Below, piece by piece: positions 1 through 11,884 of a stretch of DNA of 64,000 nt; within the stretch, counting starts at the first letter, position 1, and the number at the start of each line of letters is the position of its first letter. A model generated the notes under the pieces. That model was given only the letters and a program-made list of their open reading frames with translations. It was not told the DNA's origin and did not search any database. The DNA comes from Malania oleifera (lineage: Eukaryota > Streptophyta > Magnoliopsida > Santalales > Ximeniaceae), in the NCBI RefSeq assembly GCF_029873635.1, contig NC_080421.1, forward strand, positions 38,854,617 through 38,918,616, in the 5' to 3' direction. Both the position numbers and the translations under genes were made by a program.

Positions 1-2369
1 CAGCGCTGGCCTCTCCATGCAAGGCACCATTATATGCTCCCAGAAAGGGGGCCAATCAAGGAGTGGTTTAGGCTGGATTCAAATCTATATATATATATAT
101 TGGCCCATTCATTATATTCATGAATAGCAACTAGGGATCTACAGTAAGTAATAAATTGTACAATGAGCTTCCATAAGCGGTAAACTTTTGTCGGCAAAAG
201 TCTTCTTTCACAACAGGTTCGGATGTGGGATGCCTCAAATTTTATTTTATTTTATTTTTTTGTGGTTAATGATAACTAACAACTCTCTATCGCTTGTCTG
301 GAATTATTGGTAAATATTGCACCATGGATTAAGTGCAAAATGGTTTGTAGATTCAGAGATATCAACGGGAAGTTGCAGTCAATTAGATGACACCAAATAT
401 ATCAAAAATTAACAATGATGAGGCAAAAGAGGTTTACAGCCTATCAGGCATGTGATTTTTATCTAATTAATCACATGCTAATTTAGGAATAGAATACTCT
501 TAATGTCTAATGCAAACCAATTGCCTGATCACTTTTAAAAATGTCAAAACAGATGTTCCACAGAGAACAAATGGGACACAAAGACGATGAATGGACATGG
601 TTATTTTAGTTGAAAGGAATCCAGGAGAGTCTTCCACAAACCTTTTTAATTTGGGAACTAAAGGTAGCCTCCACATAGTCACCCCGACTTGATCTCCTTA
701 ATTGTTGAGCCAAAGTGGAAATTGTTTCAAAGTTGACTATAACTATAACCTTTATTGGGTGATTAACAACCATCCAAGCCTGACTTCCAAAATAGAAATG
801 GCCTTATAAACTGTTTCTTCAAACAATTAGTAAGGATATGTTGCTAGCGATGTGGGGTGATGGCAATGAGATGGGTGAAATGAACTCGTAATGTTGGTTC
901 CCATATAAGGTGTGAGGATAGTTATCCTACTCCACAAAGGGTGCCTCATGAAATAAGAAGTTGGAGAGAATTGTAAACCATAGAATGAGGGAGAAAATAG
1001 GAGAGGTGAAAGGACTCAAATTAGAAGAGATAAGGAGAAGGTAAAAAAGGGATAAATTCAAGGGAGCTGAGAGTAAGGTTAAGAGAGAGAGAGAGAGAGA
1101 GTGAAATAAAAGGTATTAGGGTTTGTTCTAGCATTGGACTATTGTATTAACTTATTAGATTTGGTTAAATTGTTGGGTTACTTATAAGAGATAGGTTGTA
1201 CACCTATTTATATTCATTTCATGTCAAACTTGGAGTCACATTTGATCCCAAATTATGCAAAGCATATATAAATTAAGGTTACAAATCATAAATTCAAAAC
1301 ATTAAAGGCCTAATCATAACTTGAGGTTGTTTCTAAGCATTAAAGGTCCAATTATTATAGTTTACCCTTGATGATTGCCTGCCTTGTCGCTGGGTGAGTG
1401 GCAAACATCATCGTTTGATGACTACGAGCTTCTATTTCCTGAGTGGCTACTTGTTATTCCTAGTTCGCTGTGGTGATAAGCGATTCATTTAAACTTTGTT
1501 GTTTTCTATTGTTTTGATGGTTAAAGCAACATTCATTCAAAAGAATAAAATGTGCTCGTATTATTTGTTGGGGAACTAATTGTGGTGATTCCATATTTTT
1601 ATACCTTCTAGTTCATGAAGTGTGTGCAAACAAAGGCCTAGTCCAAAATCCCATAATCCTCAAGCATACAAAGAATGTGCATATACATATGGTACACGAA
1701 AGTAGCATACAATTGCTTAATTATTCAAGCAATGTACAAACAACAATCACACAAAAGTTATTATCAGAAATAATTTCTAAGCCTTGATTGGTTAAATTTA
1801 AGACAATCAAGGGCTAATCCCTAGCTTCACTCTCTAATTTCCCTAGTGGAGTTGATCACCAAGTTGTCGCTTTGTCGTAAAAGGTCAACTCTAGGAAAGG
1901 GGCCAAATCTCTAAATCACCTCAACTGAATGGTGAGATCAAATCAAAATAGAGAAAATGGGGATGATAAATAGGTCTAAATCTAAGTCAACTGAGTTTCC
2001 ACTAACCCACTCTTTTATCCTAGGTAAGGTTAGGACATTTGACTAATTAGAGACGACCATTTCATTAGTCTCTAAGCTACATTTAGGTCCAAGGAAGACC
2101 GATAGTTAATGGTCAGTGTTTACTAGGTAAGGTTCGGGAGTACAATTATGTGAGACAAGGTATTAGCAACCCTTATACACTAGTTTAGTAGGTGTAGCTG
2201 ATTAGCTTTAGATTGCCTTTAACTTTAACCGATCAAGACTCAAATTCTCTCCCTTTTATTTAATTCACTTCATTTTCAAACAATGTAAAAACAAATAAAA
2301 GTAGGAACAACAAATGAACAGGGAATAATGGTACACATGCACAGTCAACATGCTAAGCAAGGGAATAAA
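1..2369. other. Unassigned spacer, no gene recognised
   Basis: No open frame longer than about 60 codons that resembles a protein family was seen on either strand. The stretch from about 1600 to 2360 has the texture of a decayed LTR or repeat: a phrase around 2140-2180 (tgagacaaggtattagcaac) resembles a repeat I associate with plant LTRs. I cannot place its ends or family. A GA microsatellite is listed separately. It could equally be ordinary intergenic or intronic DNA. Confidence 0.4.
1082..1101. repeat. (GA)n microsatellite
   Basis: About ten perfect GA units, read directly. Confidence 0.9.
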
Positions 2370-4204
2370 CATATATGAAAAGTAAGGTGAACTCCCAAGA
2401 GGGGGGGGGGTGAATTAGGTTTTTAAAATTTCTTTACTTACTTTGTATTTAAAAATCCTTAGTTGAATTTTAATCTCAACAATATATACTTTTAGAAATT
2501 TACCAATAACCACAATACTATTGATAATCAATTAAGTTTAACTAATATTCAATCTCAAGTTCAAATCTTTGATATTGATACTAAGTTGATTAAATTTCAA
2601 AAATCAGATTAGGATAGTTTAAAAAAAAAATAAAACTCAGATTTCAAATTTAAAAAACTCAGATTTTATTCCTTTACTCCAATCAATATAATTTTCAGAT
2701 ATTTGATTTTTGAAAAGTTTTAATCTAAAATACCTTGCTGCTGTTTCAATATTCAAAATTAGAACTTTGATGAATTTGTCAAACCAACCAACTAACTAAT
2801 GTATACTGAATTTAAATATGCTTTCAAAACAAGATTTCAGCACTCCCCAAAGTTTAGCAAGATATAAAAATCATCCACGCAGAAAATATACTTGTAGAAA
2901 ATAAAGAGAGTAGGGAGAAGAGTTTACAACTAGCTTTTTTACAAGGTTCGGCCTACAACCTATATCCTTGCCCCAAGCAACCGTTGTGAGGATTCCAACT
3001 TTTTATTAGGTCAAGTTACAACCTCTCTCATTCTCAAATGGAGATCCCTCTCTAACAAGAATACCCCTTCTCATTAGCCAACAATTCAACAACCATGAAT
3101 CGTCAAAAACAACAAGAAAAACAAACTTTGTTGTCGTACAAAGAACACTCTCAGTTAGAGCTGATTTGTACAAGTTAAAAGCACAATATACTTAAGCAAA
3201 TAAAGAATATAAAGAAATGAAGCTCAAAGTAAATATCACCGAAGTTCTTATTAGATTGTAAAACTCAGTTAGAGCACAAGAACCGTAAGCTTTAATTTAG
3301 AAAATACTCAGCAATAGCTTTCAGCAAAGTATTAAGCAAGAACTCTTTGAAAGTATGAGAATTTGATCAATAGCTACTTGTTGGTAATTGTTGGTGTATG
3401 AAATTCTTGGGTTTAGTATGTATTTATAGATAGGAAAAGTAATATTTCGTTTTCCCCAAGTTTACTTGCAGCATTCCCCAAGTTTTTACAAAGTTTGGGG
3501 GGACCAAACAATCAGTTTTGGAAACTTTCCCTTGCTGTTTTAAATTAAAAAAATCAAACGTCAGTCGACTGTGATTCATAGGGTCAGTCGCCTGATCCTT
3601 TATAATTCAGCAAAAATTCAAACACAGAATGGAGATAGTCGCCTATGCCTATAAGGTTAGTCGCCTTATGCTATTCTGTTTGCTTAATTTATTCAGCATA
3701 AAAATATCAGTCAACTGAACAAACATAGTCAGTTGCTTAACGTTACAATATTTCAAAAACTTTGCTTTTCAACACTTGAAATCTTTGATTTTGTAAAACT
3801 TAAATGAGACTTATTTAAAAATATTTTTTAGGGTTTGTAAAAACTTGTCTCTAAGTCCATAATAATTCCTAAAAGTTTCGACCATTTATATTGAAATTTA
3901 ATGAATTACTTACATGAGACTTCTTAAGATTCTAACTTTCTATATACTAAGTCTTCATGCTTTTGCTTCCATTCTTTGAGTTTATCTTGACTTCTTTCTT
4001 CAAAGGACTTTAAGCTTCATTTGATCTTTTAGCATTAAGTTTAAGCTTGTCAATAAACTTTGTCAAGCACTTGTTCTTGATCTGAATTACTTTGAGTTAC
4101 TTGATCTTGAACACTTAAGTCATGAATCATCACTTAACCAAATATGTTAAGTTCCTTTGATTTGTTATTATCAAAACAAAATTTTAAGCCTTGTTAGGCC
4201 AATA
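2370..4204 (-). repeat. 3' LTR of SIRE-like copia
   Basis: On the minus strand it begins after an AAAAAAGGGGAGA purine tract (the PPT) at a decayed TG (now TA) and ends in a G/C homopolymer block at 2401-2410 (C-run on the minus strand). The start (ggcctaacaaggctt) and the GGGG-TGAATT phrase recur in the LTR at 34.9-37.0 kb, which shows they belong to one superfamily of LTRs. The TATA box is at 3421-3429 on the minus strand. The exact 3' edge is uncertain by about 10 bases. Confidence 0.75.
3421..3740 (-). promoter_or_regulatory. SIRE LTR promoter: TATA plus motif array
   Basis: On the minus strand a ctataaata TATA box (3429-3421) is preceded by six copies of a short motif of form TCAGTCGCCTGA / CAGTCGACTG, at about 3560, 3583, 3635, 3657, 3704 and 3727. 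Several copies are palindromic around GTCGAC. The position immediately upstream of TATA in U3 suggests transcription-factor sites; this role is inferred. Confidence 0.6.
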
Positions 4205-4705
4205 ATCTCCCCTTTTTTATGATGACAAATAAGGAGCAAAAATGAGTGAGCCTTAAAAAGACTCTTCCTTACAATAAGCATATTCTTAACATAATTGTGA
4301 AAATAAGTCATTTATTTATATGATTGCATATCAGAGTTTTAGTTCATCAAATTCAATTCAAGTTCATATTTCAAGTTCATCAATGTTAAGTTCATATTTT
4401 TCAATTCATAATAATAATATCATCATATTTATAATATCATCAATAACAACATAATATCATCAACAGTGTGTATCAACATCAACAATGTGTATCAGCAATA
4501 GGCTTTCAGTTTTGCTTAAAAGTTCTCCCCCTTTTGACATCAATCAAAAAGAGATAAACACAAACATGCTAAAGCATAAAGAAATATCAACACAAAAATA
4601 GAGAATAATAGTTATCATGTTGTATTCAAGGAGTCCAAAAACAACATGAGAAACATCCAAGAATTACAAAGCAACTGTTTGAAATATAAATTTCAAAAAA
4701 AATAT
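4205..4705 (-). other. Noncoding 3' internal region of SIRE-like element
   Basis: This lies between the env-like ORF and the 3' LTR. It holds the PPT next to the LTR and a second, similar tract (ctcccccttttgacatcaa, 4526-4544) further in. The related remnant at 37.0-38.3 kb has the same pair. No coding potential seen. Confidence 0.65.
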
Positions 4706-5886
4706 CTAAGCATTTGTAATTGTATCATCATCTTCAACTCTTTCTTCTTCTTCATTTCCTTCTTCTTTAGTGCCTACTTCACTTATCTCCATAGGATCTC
4801 TTCCTCCTAAAGAGTCAACTATATGCTGTTTAATATGACCAAGCCGTTGATCTAGTGAAGAATAGTTGGTATGAAGAGATGCAAAATTTTCTTGAAGAGT
4901 TTGAAGTCTAGATCTCATTTCACCACTAAAGACGGTGAATTGTTGATGAAAAGGAAGAAACCAGGAAGGTGCATCATCCACCTTAGGAGCATGTTGTTGA
5001 GTCGGTGGTTGTGGATCAGGATCTTGCCGTTGTCTTCTTCCCAACTTAGGAAACCAGCCTTGCTCGTGTTTTTCATAATCCATTTGCTTAAGAGTGGTAG
5101 ACGAGAAAATGTCATAATGGGTCCGCTTGATGAACAAGTCATTTGGAGAGGCTATGTTGAGATGGGCAAAGATTAGGTTTAGAGTTCCCTCATATGGTAA
5201 AATTACTCTATGTGCTTTGATTCTTGAGATCATCCATTTCAGAATCAAACTTGATAAATCAAGCTTCTTCTCTTTAAGAAAGCACCACATGACAAAACAA
5301 TCCAAACAAGAGATGTAGTCATGTGATCCTACTTGAGGCAAAATATTGTATGTGATGATCTTTTGGAGGATCTGTGCCTGAAGTTTTAATTGTTTATAGG
5401 TGGAGAATGTCCAAAATAAATAGGTTCCTCATCCATAATCAGTGGCAAAATTCTTCAAGGGTAAAACCTTGTTCCATAATCCATGATTGTCTAAATGCTA
5501 GACATTCAAATTCACCTTGTCGAATGTTGAAAATAGTTGCCAAAGTTTGTGGAGTAAGTGCGATTGCCTTTCCTATAACTTTGGTAGTAGTTACCGTGTC
5601 TCCTTTAACCAAGTTTGCGTATAAAAAATCTTAACTAGATTGGGAAAGGCACCTTTAGCCTGACAGGTGACAAATTTCTTCCATCCTAACACTCTAAACA
5701 TAGATAAAATTTCAGAAAAATTTTCTTCAAAGAACTTAGTATCTAAGACTTTACCGAAAATGGGGTCAGCTATGATCTTTGTAAAGTTTCTTGGGGTGAG
5801 GACTTATAAGCCATTTCTTGATGTTCTCGTTGTCATCTTTCCCTGAAGATGATCCTTTGTATCTAGCGGTTTTCGTTCGTGGCATG
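4706..5886 (-). pseudogene. env-like / putative plant transposon ORF of the SIRE-like element (broken)
   Basis: The likely start is the ATG at 5886, with an initial basic, serine-rich stretch (MPRTKTARYKG...). After about 40 codons the frame breaks near 5775-5800 and continues in others; the last 211 codons (5341-4706) are open. Visible landmarks are a GWKKFVT-like block followed by a segment resembling the N-terminal domain of proteins annotated as 'putative plant transposon protein' or 'envelope-like' in plants. The C-terminal half is proline/glutamine-rich, then has a heptad-like region (LQTLQENFASLHTNYSSLD) and an acidic tail. No convincing transmembrane segment or signal peptide, so true envelope function is doubtful. 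The position after pol matches SIRE elements. Family assignment is from memory of sequence texture and needs a profile search. Confidence 0.6.
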
Positions 5887-6267
5887 ATGATTCGAATGGT
5901 AAAACCCTAGAAAATCATGAGGGAAACGTGTAGGTGATGTTCTTCAAGTTTTAATTGAAGAATTTTGAGCGTAGAAGCACTTGGGTTCGAAGAAGAATGA
6001 GTGTAGGAGAGGAGAAAAATAAAGTCAGGTGCCTGAGAAGTTGAAAGGTTAGGGTTTCGAGCACTTTAGGTATTTAAATCGCCGTCAGTTAGTCGACTGA
6101 AATCGAGGTTAGTCGCTTGACAGTTAGCATATTTGAATTTTTCCCCAGACAGTAGCAAGTTAGTCGACTAAGGCTTAGAGGGTCAATCGCCTGACTTTTC
6201 TGATCCTGAATTACTATCAAAGTCAAAAAGGGATCGGTCGACCGTGCCTTATGGTTTAGTCACCTGA
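5887..6267 (-). promoter_or_regulatory. Promoter-like module and leader of the env-like ORF
   Basis: Read on the minus strand toward the ATG at 5886: six motif copies (about 6256, 6232, 6182, 6158, 6108, 6085) of the TCAGTCGCCTGA / AGTCGACT type found in the LTR of the same element, then an atttaaata TATA-like box (6079-6071), a telo-box (cgaaaccctaacc, 6058-6048), another motif copy (6037-6024) and a pyrimidine-rich leader. The layout is that of a complete plant promoter and 5' UTR. Outside the motifs I see no obvious homology to the LTR. Function is inferred. Confidence 0.5.
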
Positions 6268-6338
6268 CCTCACTTGCCTTTCAAATTATACTTTACTTTT
6301 CATTCAATAACCTATTTAAACAATTTCTTTACTATGTA

Positions 6339-8690
6339 TGTAATAACCCAAGAAAAAAAAATGAATAATAATAGTAATAATAGTTAGTATTAAAAAAGAA
6401 AGTGTTTCTCTATTAGGATCCTTGTTCCATGTTTGATGCCTAAGAAAGACCTTGTCTAAGCGAGTGCTCAGAGACCATTGCGGCTCAGTCGCTCCTTGGA
6501 GGTCGGCCTGGTCAAAATGGAATTTCATAGGATAAAACAGGGTAGACACTGTTTATATACGTAAATAAGTACATAAAATAATGTTTTGACTGATATAATT
6601 TATAGAAATATATGATAAAATAATAATAATAATAATATAGGTATCCTATGCGGGGCCCACAAGATTGTGTGGGGCCCACATAAGTCCCGAAGCCGTATGG
6701 AGGTTTACACGAGTCTCAAAGCTATTTAGGATGCATCAAATTGTATAAGAATTATTCGAGTTATGTAGGATCCATTCGGGTCTCGAAGTTGTGTGGGGCC
6801 CACAAGACCGTGTGGGGCCCATATGAGTTTTCAAAATTTAAATTTAATTCTTATTCAAAAATAAATAATAAAACAAATAAATACTAAAAATGGTTCAAAA
6901 TTAATAGCAATGATAATAATAATGATTAAGAAAAATAATAAAATAATAAAATAATTAATTAACTAATTGATTAATTAATTAGGTAAGTGATTAATTAAAA
7001 ATTTATTTAATGGGAATGGCGGCAAGCACTCCCACATGGCCTCTATCCCCATCCCATACTCAACCCATACCTTGCCCATCCCTTGCCCATTCTTTAATTT
7101 TTAAAAATTATAATTTTACCCATCTCCCCACACTTTTATAAATTTCATTTCTTCCTCAAAATTTTCCTATAAATAGGGTGCTCTCAATCTTCATTTTTCA
7201 CAATAATTTTCCAAGGAAGAGAAGGATTAGTGAGTGAAAGAATTTGTGGTGGAGAGAGAATTTTGAGTAAGTTCTCACTCACCCACTCTTTCCGATCTCA
7301 TTGCTTAAAGATAGTTTTTGTGTTTGTAACACACGGTAAAAGAAGAAGTAAGTAAATTTTGATTATGTTAGTTTTTTTTATTTAAAATTCATACCCGAGT
7401 TTATTTTATAAGTAAATTTCAATTATGTTAATTAGTTCTACAAAATTTCCATGAGTTTATTTTTACGCGTATTTGATTATACCAGTTCTATCTTTAATAT
7501 ACTTGCATCTATTTTTGGGTTAAGAAATGTTATAATCCCCTCGGGTAAATTTTCAGCATTTCTTTCTATTCAAAAATAAAATTATATATATTTTTAACAC
7601 AAAAAATTGTGTGGCATGAGCTTATTTCTATGTTACATTTTTTATGTAAATATGAGTAAAGATGAGATTTTCACGATATTATTTTAAATTGCATAAATTA
7701 TAATAAGATGATTTTAAAACCCCTTATGACAACGAAAGTTCAAAGTTACAGATGTTCGGTACCGCAGCTTAAAGTTTATACGGATCAGAGTGCACCCACA
7801 CTGTTTACAGAGTGGTTATTTATGTTAGTGGATTTCTCCTGAGTGCACACCTGGTTCCAAACCAGGCTTAATAAGGAAAATCTCACTTAAAGTTTACGTA
7901 CGTTGATTTAGTTTGGTCGGCTAGCCAGCTAAGTCCAATCTTCGAACTGCACAACCCAGTCATAGGGATAAACATGACTTACGGCAAACAGGCCTAAGGG
8001 TGGTTTTTATAATATATGTTTATACATATTTAATTACGTGTACAAGTTACTGATGATTTGAAGGAAAAGTTTACAGATGATTTGAAGGAAAAGTATAAGT
8101 TTACGTGAAAAGGATCATTCTGGTGCTTAAATGACGATCTAAGGAAAATGTATAAGGAAAAGTATATATATGTTTATCATAAAATATTTTTACAGTTTTA
8201 AAGTTAAAAGTTTAATTTAGCAGTTATAGTATATGATTATAAAAATTTACTATTGAAATTGATGACAAAAGTTTTATGCAGAAATTTTTAAATTTATATT
8301 TATTCTAAAAGCAATATTGAAGCTATAGTATTAAATATTATTTTACGAAATTCTTTAAAAACTCATTTTGGCCACACACTAATAATAATCTTATGTACTT
8401 ATTGAGCGTCGTCTCACCCCAATCGTATTTTATTTCAGATAACTCTGAAGGACATGTCGGAAATCAAGCTTAGCAAGCATGCGGGTGGGGATTAGAAAAA
8501 TAAAGATTGATTAGAAATATTAGTATGGTTTTAGATATTTATGTTTGTGTAATTTTTCTTCTTTTGAAATAAATGATTGTAATATGGATGATTAGCGCTC
8601 TGGTTTAATAAAAATTGAGTTTATTTACTTCCGCTGTAAATCAGTAGTAAAAAGTTAATATCCCAGGCCCCTCGGCGTTGGGGTGTTACA
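6339..8690 (+). mobile_element. Solo LTR (gypsy type) with ATGTA target duplication
   Basis: Starts TGTAATAACCC and ends GGGGTGTTACA; the five bases before (6334-6338) and after (8691-8695) are both ATGTA. No internal domain, primer-binding site or polypurine tract is present, so this is one LTR left by recombination. A TATA box (cctataaatagg, about 7169-7180) gives plus orientation. A close relative is the solo LTR at 16248-18800. The insertion separates pol from the env-like ORF of the SIRE-like host. Confidence 0.93.
6415..6533. other. Highly conserved block shared with the LTR at 16.25 kb
   Basis: About 118 bases near the LTR start are almost identical to 16375-16493 (one base inserted and about one substitution by eye), more alike than the surrounding LTR. 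On the minus strand both keep the same open frame of about 35 codons starting MKFHFDQADLQ. Coding is not proven; a regulatory or structural constraint is equally possible. Confidence 0.5.
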
Positions 8691-11085
8691 ATGTAACAAT
8701 CTTAGTTCTCTTCTTATAGATATAAATCTATCTTCGGGAAGAGGTTTGGTAAAAATATCAACCCATTGGTCACTTGTATTCACAAATTCAAGTAAGATAT
8801 CTTCTTTTTGCACATGATCTCTTAAGAAGTGATGTCTTATGTCTATATGCTTGGTTCTTGAGTGTGATATGAGATTTTTGGAGATATTTATAGCGCTAGT
8901 ATTATCACACTTTATAGGTATAGCTGAATATTCTAACTTGTAATCTTTTAATTATTGTTTCATATAGAGAGTTTGTACACAATAGCTACCTACTGCCACA
9001 TATTCAACTTCAGCAGTAGATAGGGCTACAAAATTTTTTTTCTTAGAGAACCAAGATACAAGAGATCTTCCTAGAAAGTGGCAAGTACCACTTGTTCTTT
9101 TTCTATCAATTTTACATCTAACATAATCAATATCTGAATAGCAGATCATCTCAAAGCCAGTGTCCTTAGGATACCATAGACCCAAGTCAATAGTACCTAT
9201 TAAATATCTTAAGATTCTTTTGATGACTATTTGGTGAGATTCCTTAGGAGCTGCCTGAAAATGAGCACACATGCATACACTAAACATAATGTCTGGTCTA
9301 CTGGCTGTCAAATATAGTAAACTTCCTATCATGCCTCTGTAATATTTCATATCTACAGGTTTTCCTTTTTCATCCTTATCAAAACTTATAGACGTACTCA
9401 TTGGGGTTCCTATTGATTTGCTACTTTCCATATCAAATTTCTTAAGCATATCCTTTATATATTTTGATTGATTTATGAAGATTCCATTTTTAGCTTGCTT
9501 AATTTGAAGTCCTCCAAAGTAAGTCAATTCTCTTATCATACTCATTTCAAATTCATCTTGCATACATTGTGCAAAGTCCTTACATAGATCTTTGTTTGAA
9601 GCACCAAAAATGATATCATCCACATAAATTTGAATGATAAGTACATCTTCATTTTTAAATTTGATAAATAGTGTACTATCCACTATACCGCTAGAAAAGC
9701 CTTTATCCAACAGAAATCCACTCAACCTCTCATACCAAGCTCTAGGGGCTTGTTTTAGTCCGTATAGTGATTTTGTTAATTTAAATGCATGATCAAGGTT
9801 ATGAATATCCTCAAAACCTGGAGGTTGGTCCAAAAAGACTTCTTCATTTATAAATCCATTTAAGAATGCACTCTTCACATCCATTTGATAGAGTTTGAAT
9901 TCTTTGTGAGATGCAAAGGCTAGTAACATTTTTATGACTTTCATTCTAGCTACGAGAGCAAAGGTCTCATCATAATCTATTCCTTCTTGATTATATCCTT
10001 GAGCTACAAGTCTAGCTTTATTACGTACTACTACACCGTTTTCATTCTTTTTATTCTTAAATACCCATTTGGTTCCAATTATCGAATGATCAGTGGGCCT
10101 AGGAACTAAATTCCATACTTTGTTTCTTTCAAACTGATTTAATTCTTCTTGCATAGCTACTATACAAGAATCATCACTTAAATCTTCTTTTATATTCTTG
10201 GGTTCCTCTTGAGATAGAAACACATAATGATTACACAAATTTTCAATGAGGATCTAGTGGACACACCACGTGAAGGTTTACCAATGATTTGGTCTTTTGG
10301 GTGATTTCTTACAGACTTCCATTCTTTAGGTAGTTTAGAATTTTCTATAGATTCATCATTTGAGATTGATTCATTGCTCTCATCTTTGACTTCTTTAATT
10401 TCTAAGTCTTCTAGTTTTGTATTGTTTCAACTTCCTCACTATCAATTGTTTTAGTAAATGGATTTGCTTCATCAAAGGATACATGTATTGATTTTATGAT
10501 TGTGAGTGTTCTTTTGTTGTAGATTTTGAATGCTTTACTATTTAATGCATACACTAGGAAGATTCCTTCGTCTGATTTTGTATCAAATTTTCCTAAGTCT
10601 TCTTTATCGTTCAATACAAGACACTTACATCCAAATACATGAAAATAAGATATATTAGACTATCTTCCTTTCCATAGTTCGTAGGGGGTTTTATCTAGGC
10701 TTGATCTTATGGAAACTTCATTTATCACATAACATGCGGTATATACCGCTTCAATCCAAAAATACTTAGGTAATTTATGCTTATTAAGCATGGTCCTAGC
10801 CATTTCTTGAAGAGATCTATTCTTACTTTGAACAACTCCATTTTGTTATGGAGTTCAAGTTGTTGAATTGTGATTTATTCCTTGTTCATTACAAGATTAA
10901 TCAACTTCTTTATTTTTAAATTCTCTTCCTTGATGACTTCTGATATTTAGAACTCCATACCCTTTTTCATTCTGGAGTCTCTTGCACAATTTAATTAACA
11001 TCTTGCAAGTTTCATCTTTGGAGGCTAAGAAGAGTACCCAGGTAAACTTGGAGTAGTCATCAACAATGATGTTGGAATATTTTTC
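8691..11085 (-). pseudogene. Copia pol remnant: integrase, reverse transcriptase, RNase H
   Basis: On the minus strand the integrase core begins at a VDDYSKFTWVLFL-like block (about 11060) and runs with stops to a C-terminal part (10614-10411). RT occupies most of the 428-codon open frame 10238-8952: WVFKNKK, ARLVAQGYNQE, MDVKSAFLNG, GLKQAPRAWYERL and the catalytic YVDD box (IYVDDIIFGAS). The RNase H end continues past a stop at 8951-8949 (TAA where CAA for Gln is expected) through CDNTSAI and DIFTKPLPEDRF to the edge of the inserted solo LTR. Protease and gag are missing. In the element this polyprotein would have supplied cDNA synthesis and integration; it is non-functional here. Confidence 0.88.
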
Positions 11086-11089
11086 TATT

Positions 11090-11612
11090 AGTTGAAATAT
11101 TTTTCAACACCAAATCTCCTACTTTGCAATCTGAGTACGAATGTTTTTGTTATAGGTTCTAGCTATTATTTGTTGATATAATTGGCCATGATGTATTGCC
11201 TTCAATATCTTCTCATCAATGGAATTAAATTGATTCTAGCCTATTTTGCACCCATTTTACTTTTGTCAATTCAAATTTCATGAGAACTCTAAGAGATGAT
11301 ATTTCCACTTCCATTGATATCACTGCATCCATTCCATGTACCAAAGAATATAAAGTTGCCCCTATTGAAGTTTCAGTAGATTTTCAATAAGCATGCAATG
11401 CAAATGGTGACATTTCATGCCAATCCTTATAAGTAACTGAAAATTTCTATAATCTTTCATTAACATTTTTGTTTGTGTCTTCCACAGATTCTTCCATCTC
11501 TAGATAATGTATAAAAAAATTTTGATACTAAATTTTGAATTAATCGCACAAATCCTTCATTATTTTGTTATTTAGATTTTTTTTTTCTAAAATGATTTGT
11601 TTAGGAAGATCA
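11090..11612 (-). pseudogene. Old Tat-like gypsy, piece C: integrase C-terminal part
   Basis: Minus-strand translation in mixed frames gives the latter half of a Ty3/gypsy integrase: KYDLPKQII, then WHEMSPFALHAY, TSIGATLYSLVHGMDAV, a VLMKFEL segment and GDLVLKNI. Where the core normally has an Asp-Asn-Gly the sequence reads Glu-Lys-Lys, so a catalytic Asp is lost. The high edge is the TATTT target duplication of the solo LTR at 11618; the frame resumes in register in piece B at 19480. The low edge is an abrupt junction with copia integrase at about 11085. Confidence 0.75.
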
Positions 11613-11699
11613 TATTTTGTAGAGACTCGGTGAATTATATTAATCAAATAATAGAAGGATGAGAGAAAAATGAAATTGTAATTGGAATTTAAATAGGGT

Positions 11700-11884
11700 C
11701 TCATCGACCAACGCAGCACGTTCGTTGACGAACACGCTTGGTGGGATCGTCGACAGGGACATGCATCTTGTCGACGAGAAGATAACGAGAGGCATTTTTT
11801 GGTTCTAAATTTTTTCGACAAGGAATAAGCATTCGTCGATGAACTCCCTTTGTGGCCTTGTCGACGAGGGCAGGAGTATAACTA
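11700..11884 (+). promoter_or_regulatory. CGTCGACGAA motif array of solo LTR A
   Basis: Seven versions of the near-palindrome TTCGTCGACGAA, some decayed to TTGAC or TCGACA, within about 170 bases, followed by a degenerate TATA (gagtataacta, 11874-11884). Same layout as in the LTRs at 19916, 26842 and 42995. Confidence 0.6.

Larger units (their letters stand above)
2370..11085 (-). mobile_element. 5'-truncated SIRE-like Ty1/copia retrotransposon
   Basis: Read on the minus strand the order is integrase, reverse transcriptase, RNase H, an extra env-like ORF and the 3' LTR. An env-like ORF after pol and long LTRs point to the SIRE/Maximus lineage. The 5' LTR, gag, protease and N-terminal integrase are absent: the copia sequence starts abruptly in the integrase core, directly abutting gypsy integrase sequence on the same strand. 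A solo LTR (6339-8690) sits between pol and the env-like ORF. The low-coordinate edge (about 2370) is inferred by comparison with the related LTR at 34.9 kb. Long dead. Confidence 0.85.

Noticed and set aside
4871..5318. Plus-strand frames over the env-like ORF
   Set aside because: Shadows of the minus-strand ORF, which has family resemblance and the right place in the element.
6316..6549. Small minus-strand frame ending the LTR, also at 16351-16578, as a gene
   Set aside because: It crosses the LTR edge and depends on a block conserved at nucleotide level; reported as a conserved block, not a CDS.
8952..10238. The 428-codon RT frame as an intact host gene
   Set aside because: It is copia RT/RNase H lacking gag, protease and start context, with pol continuing on both sides after stops.
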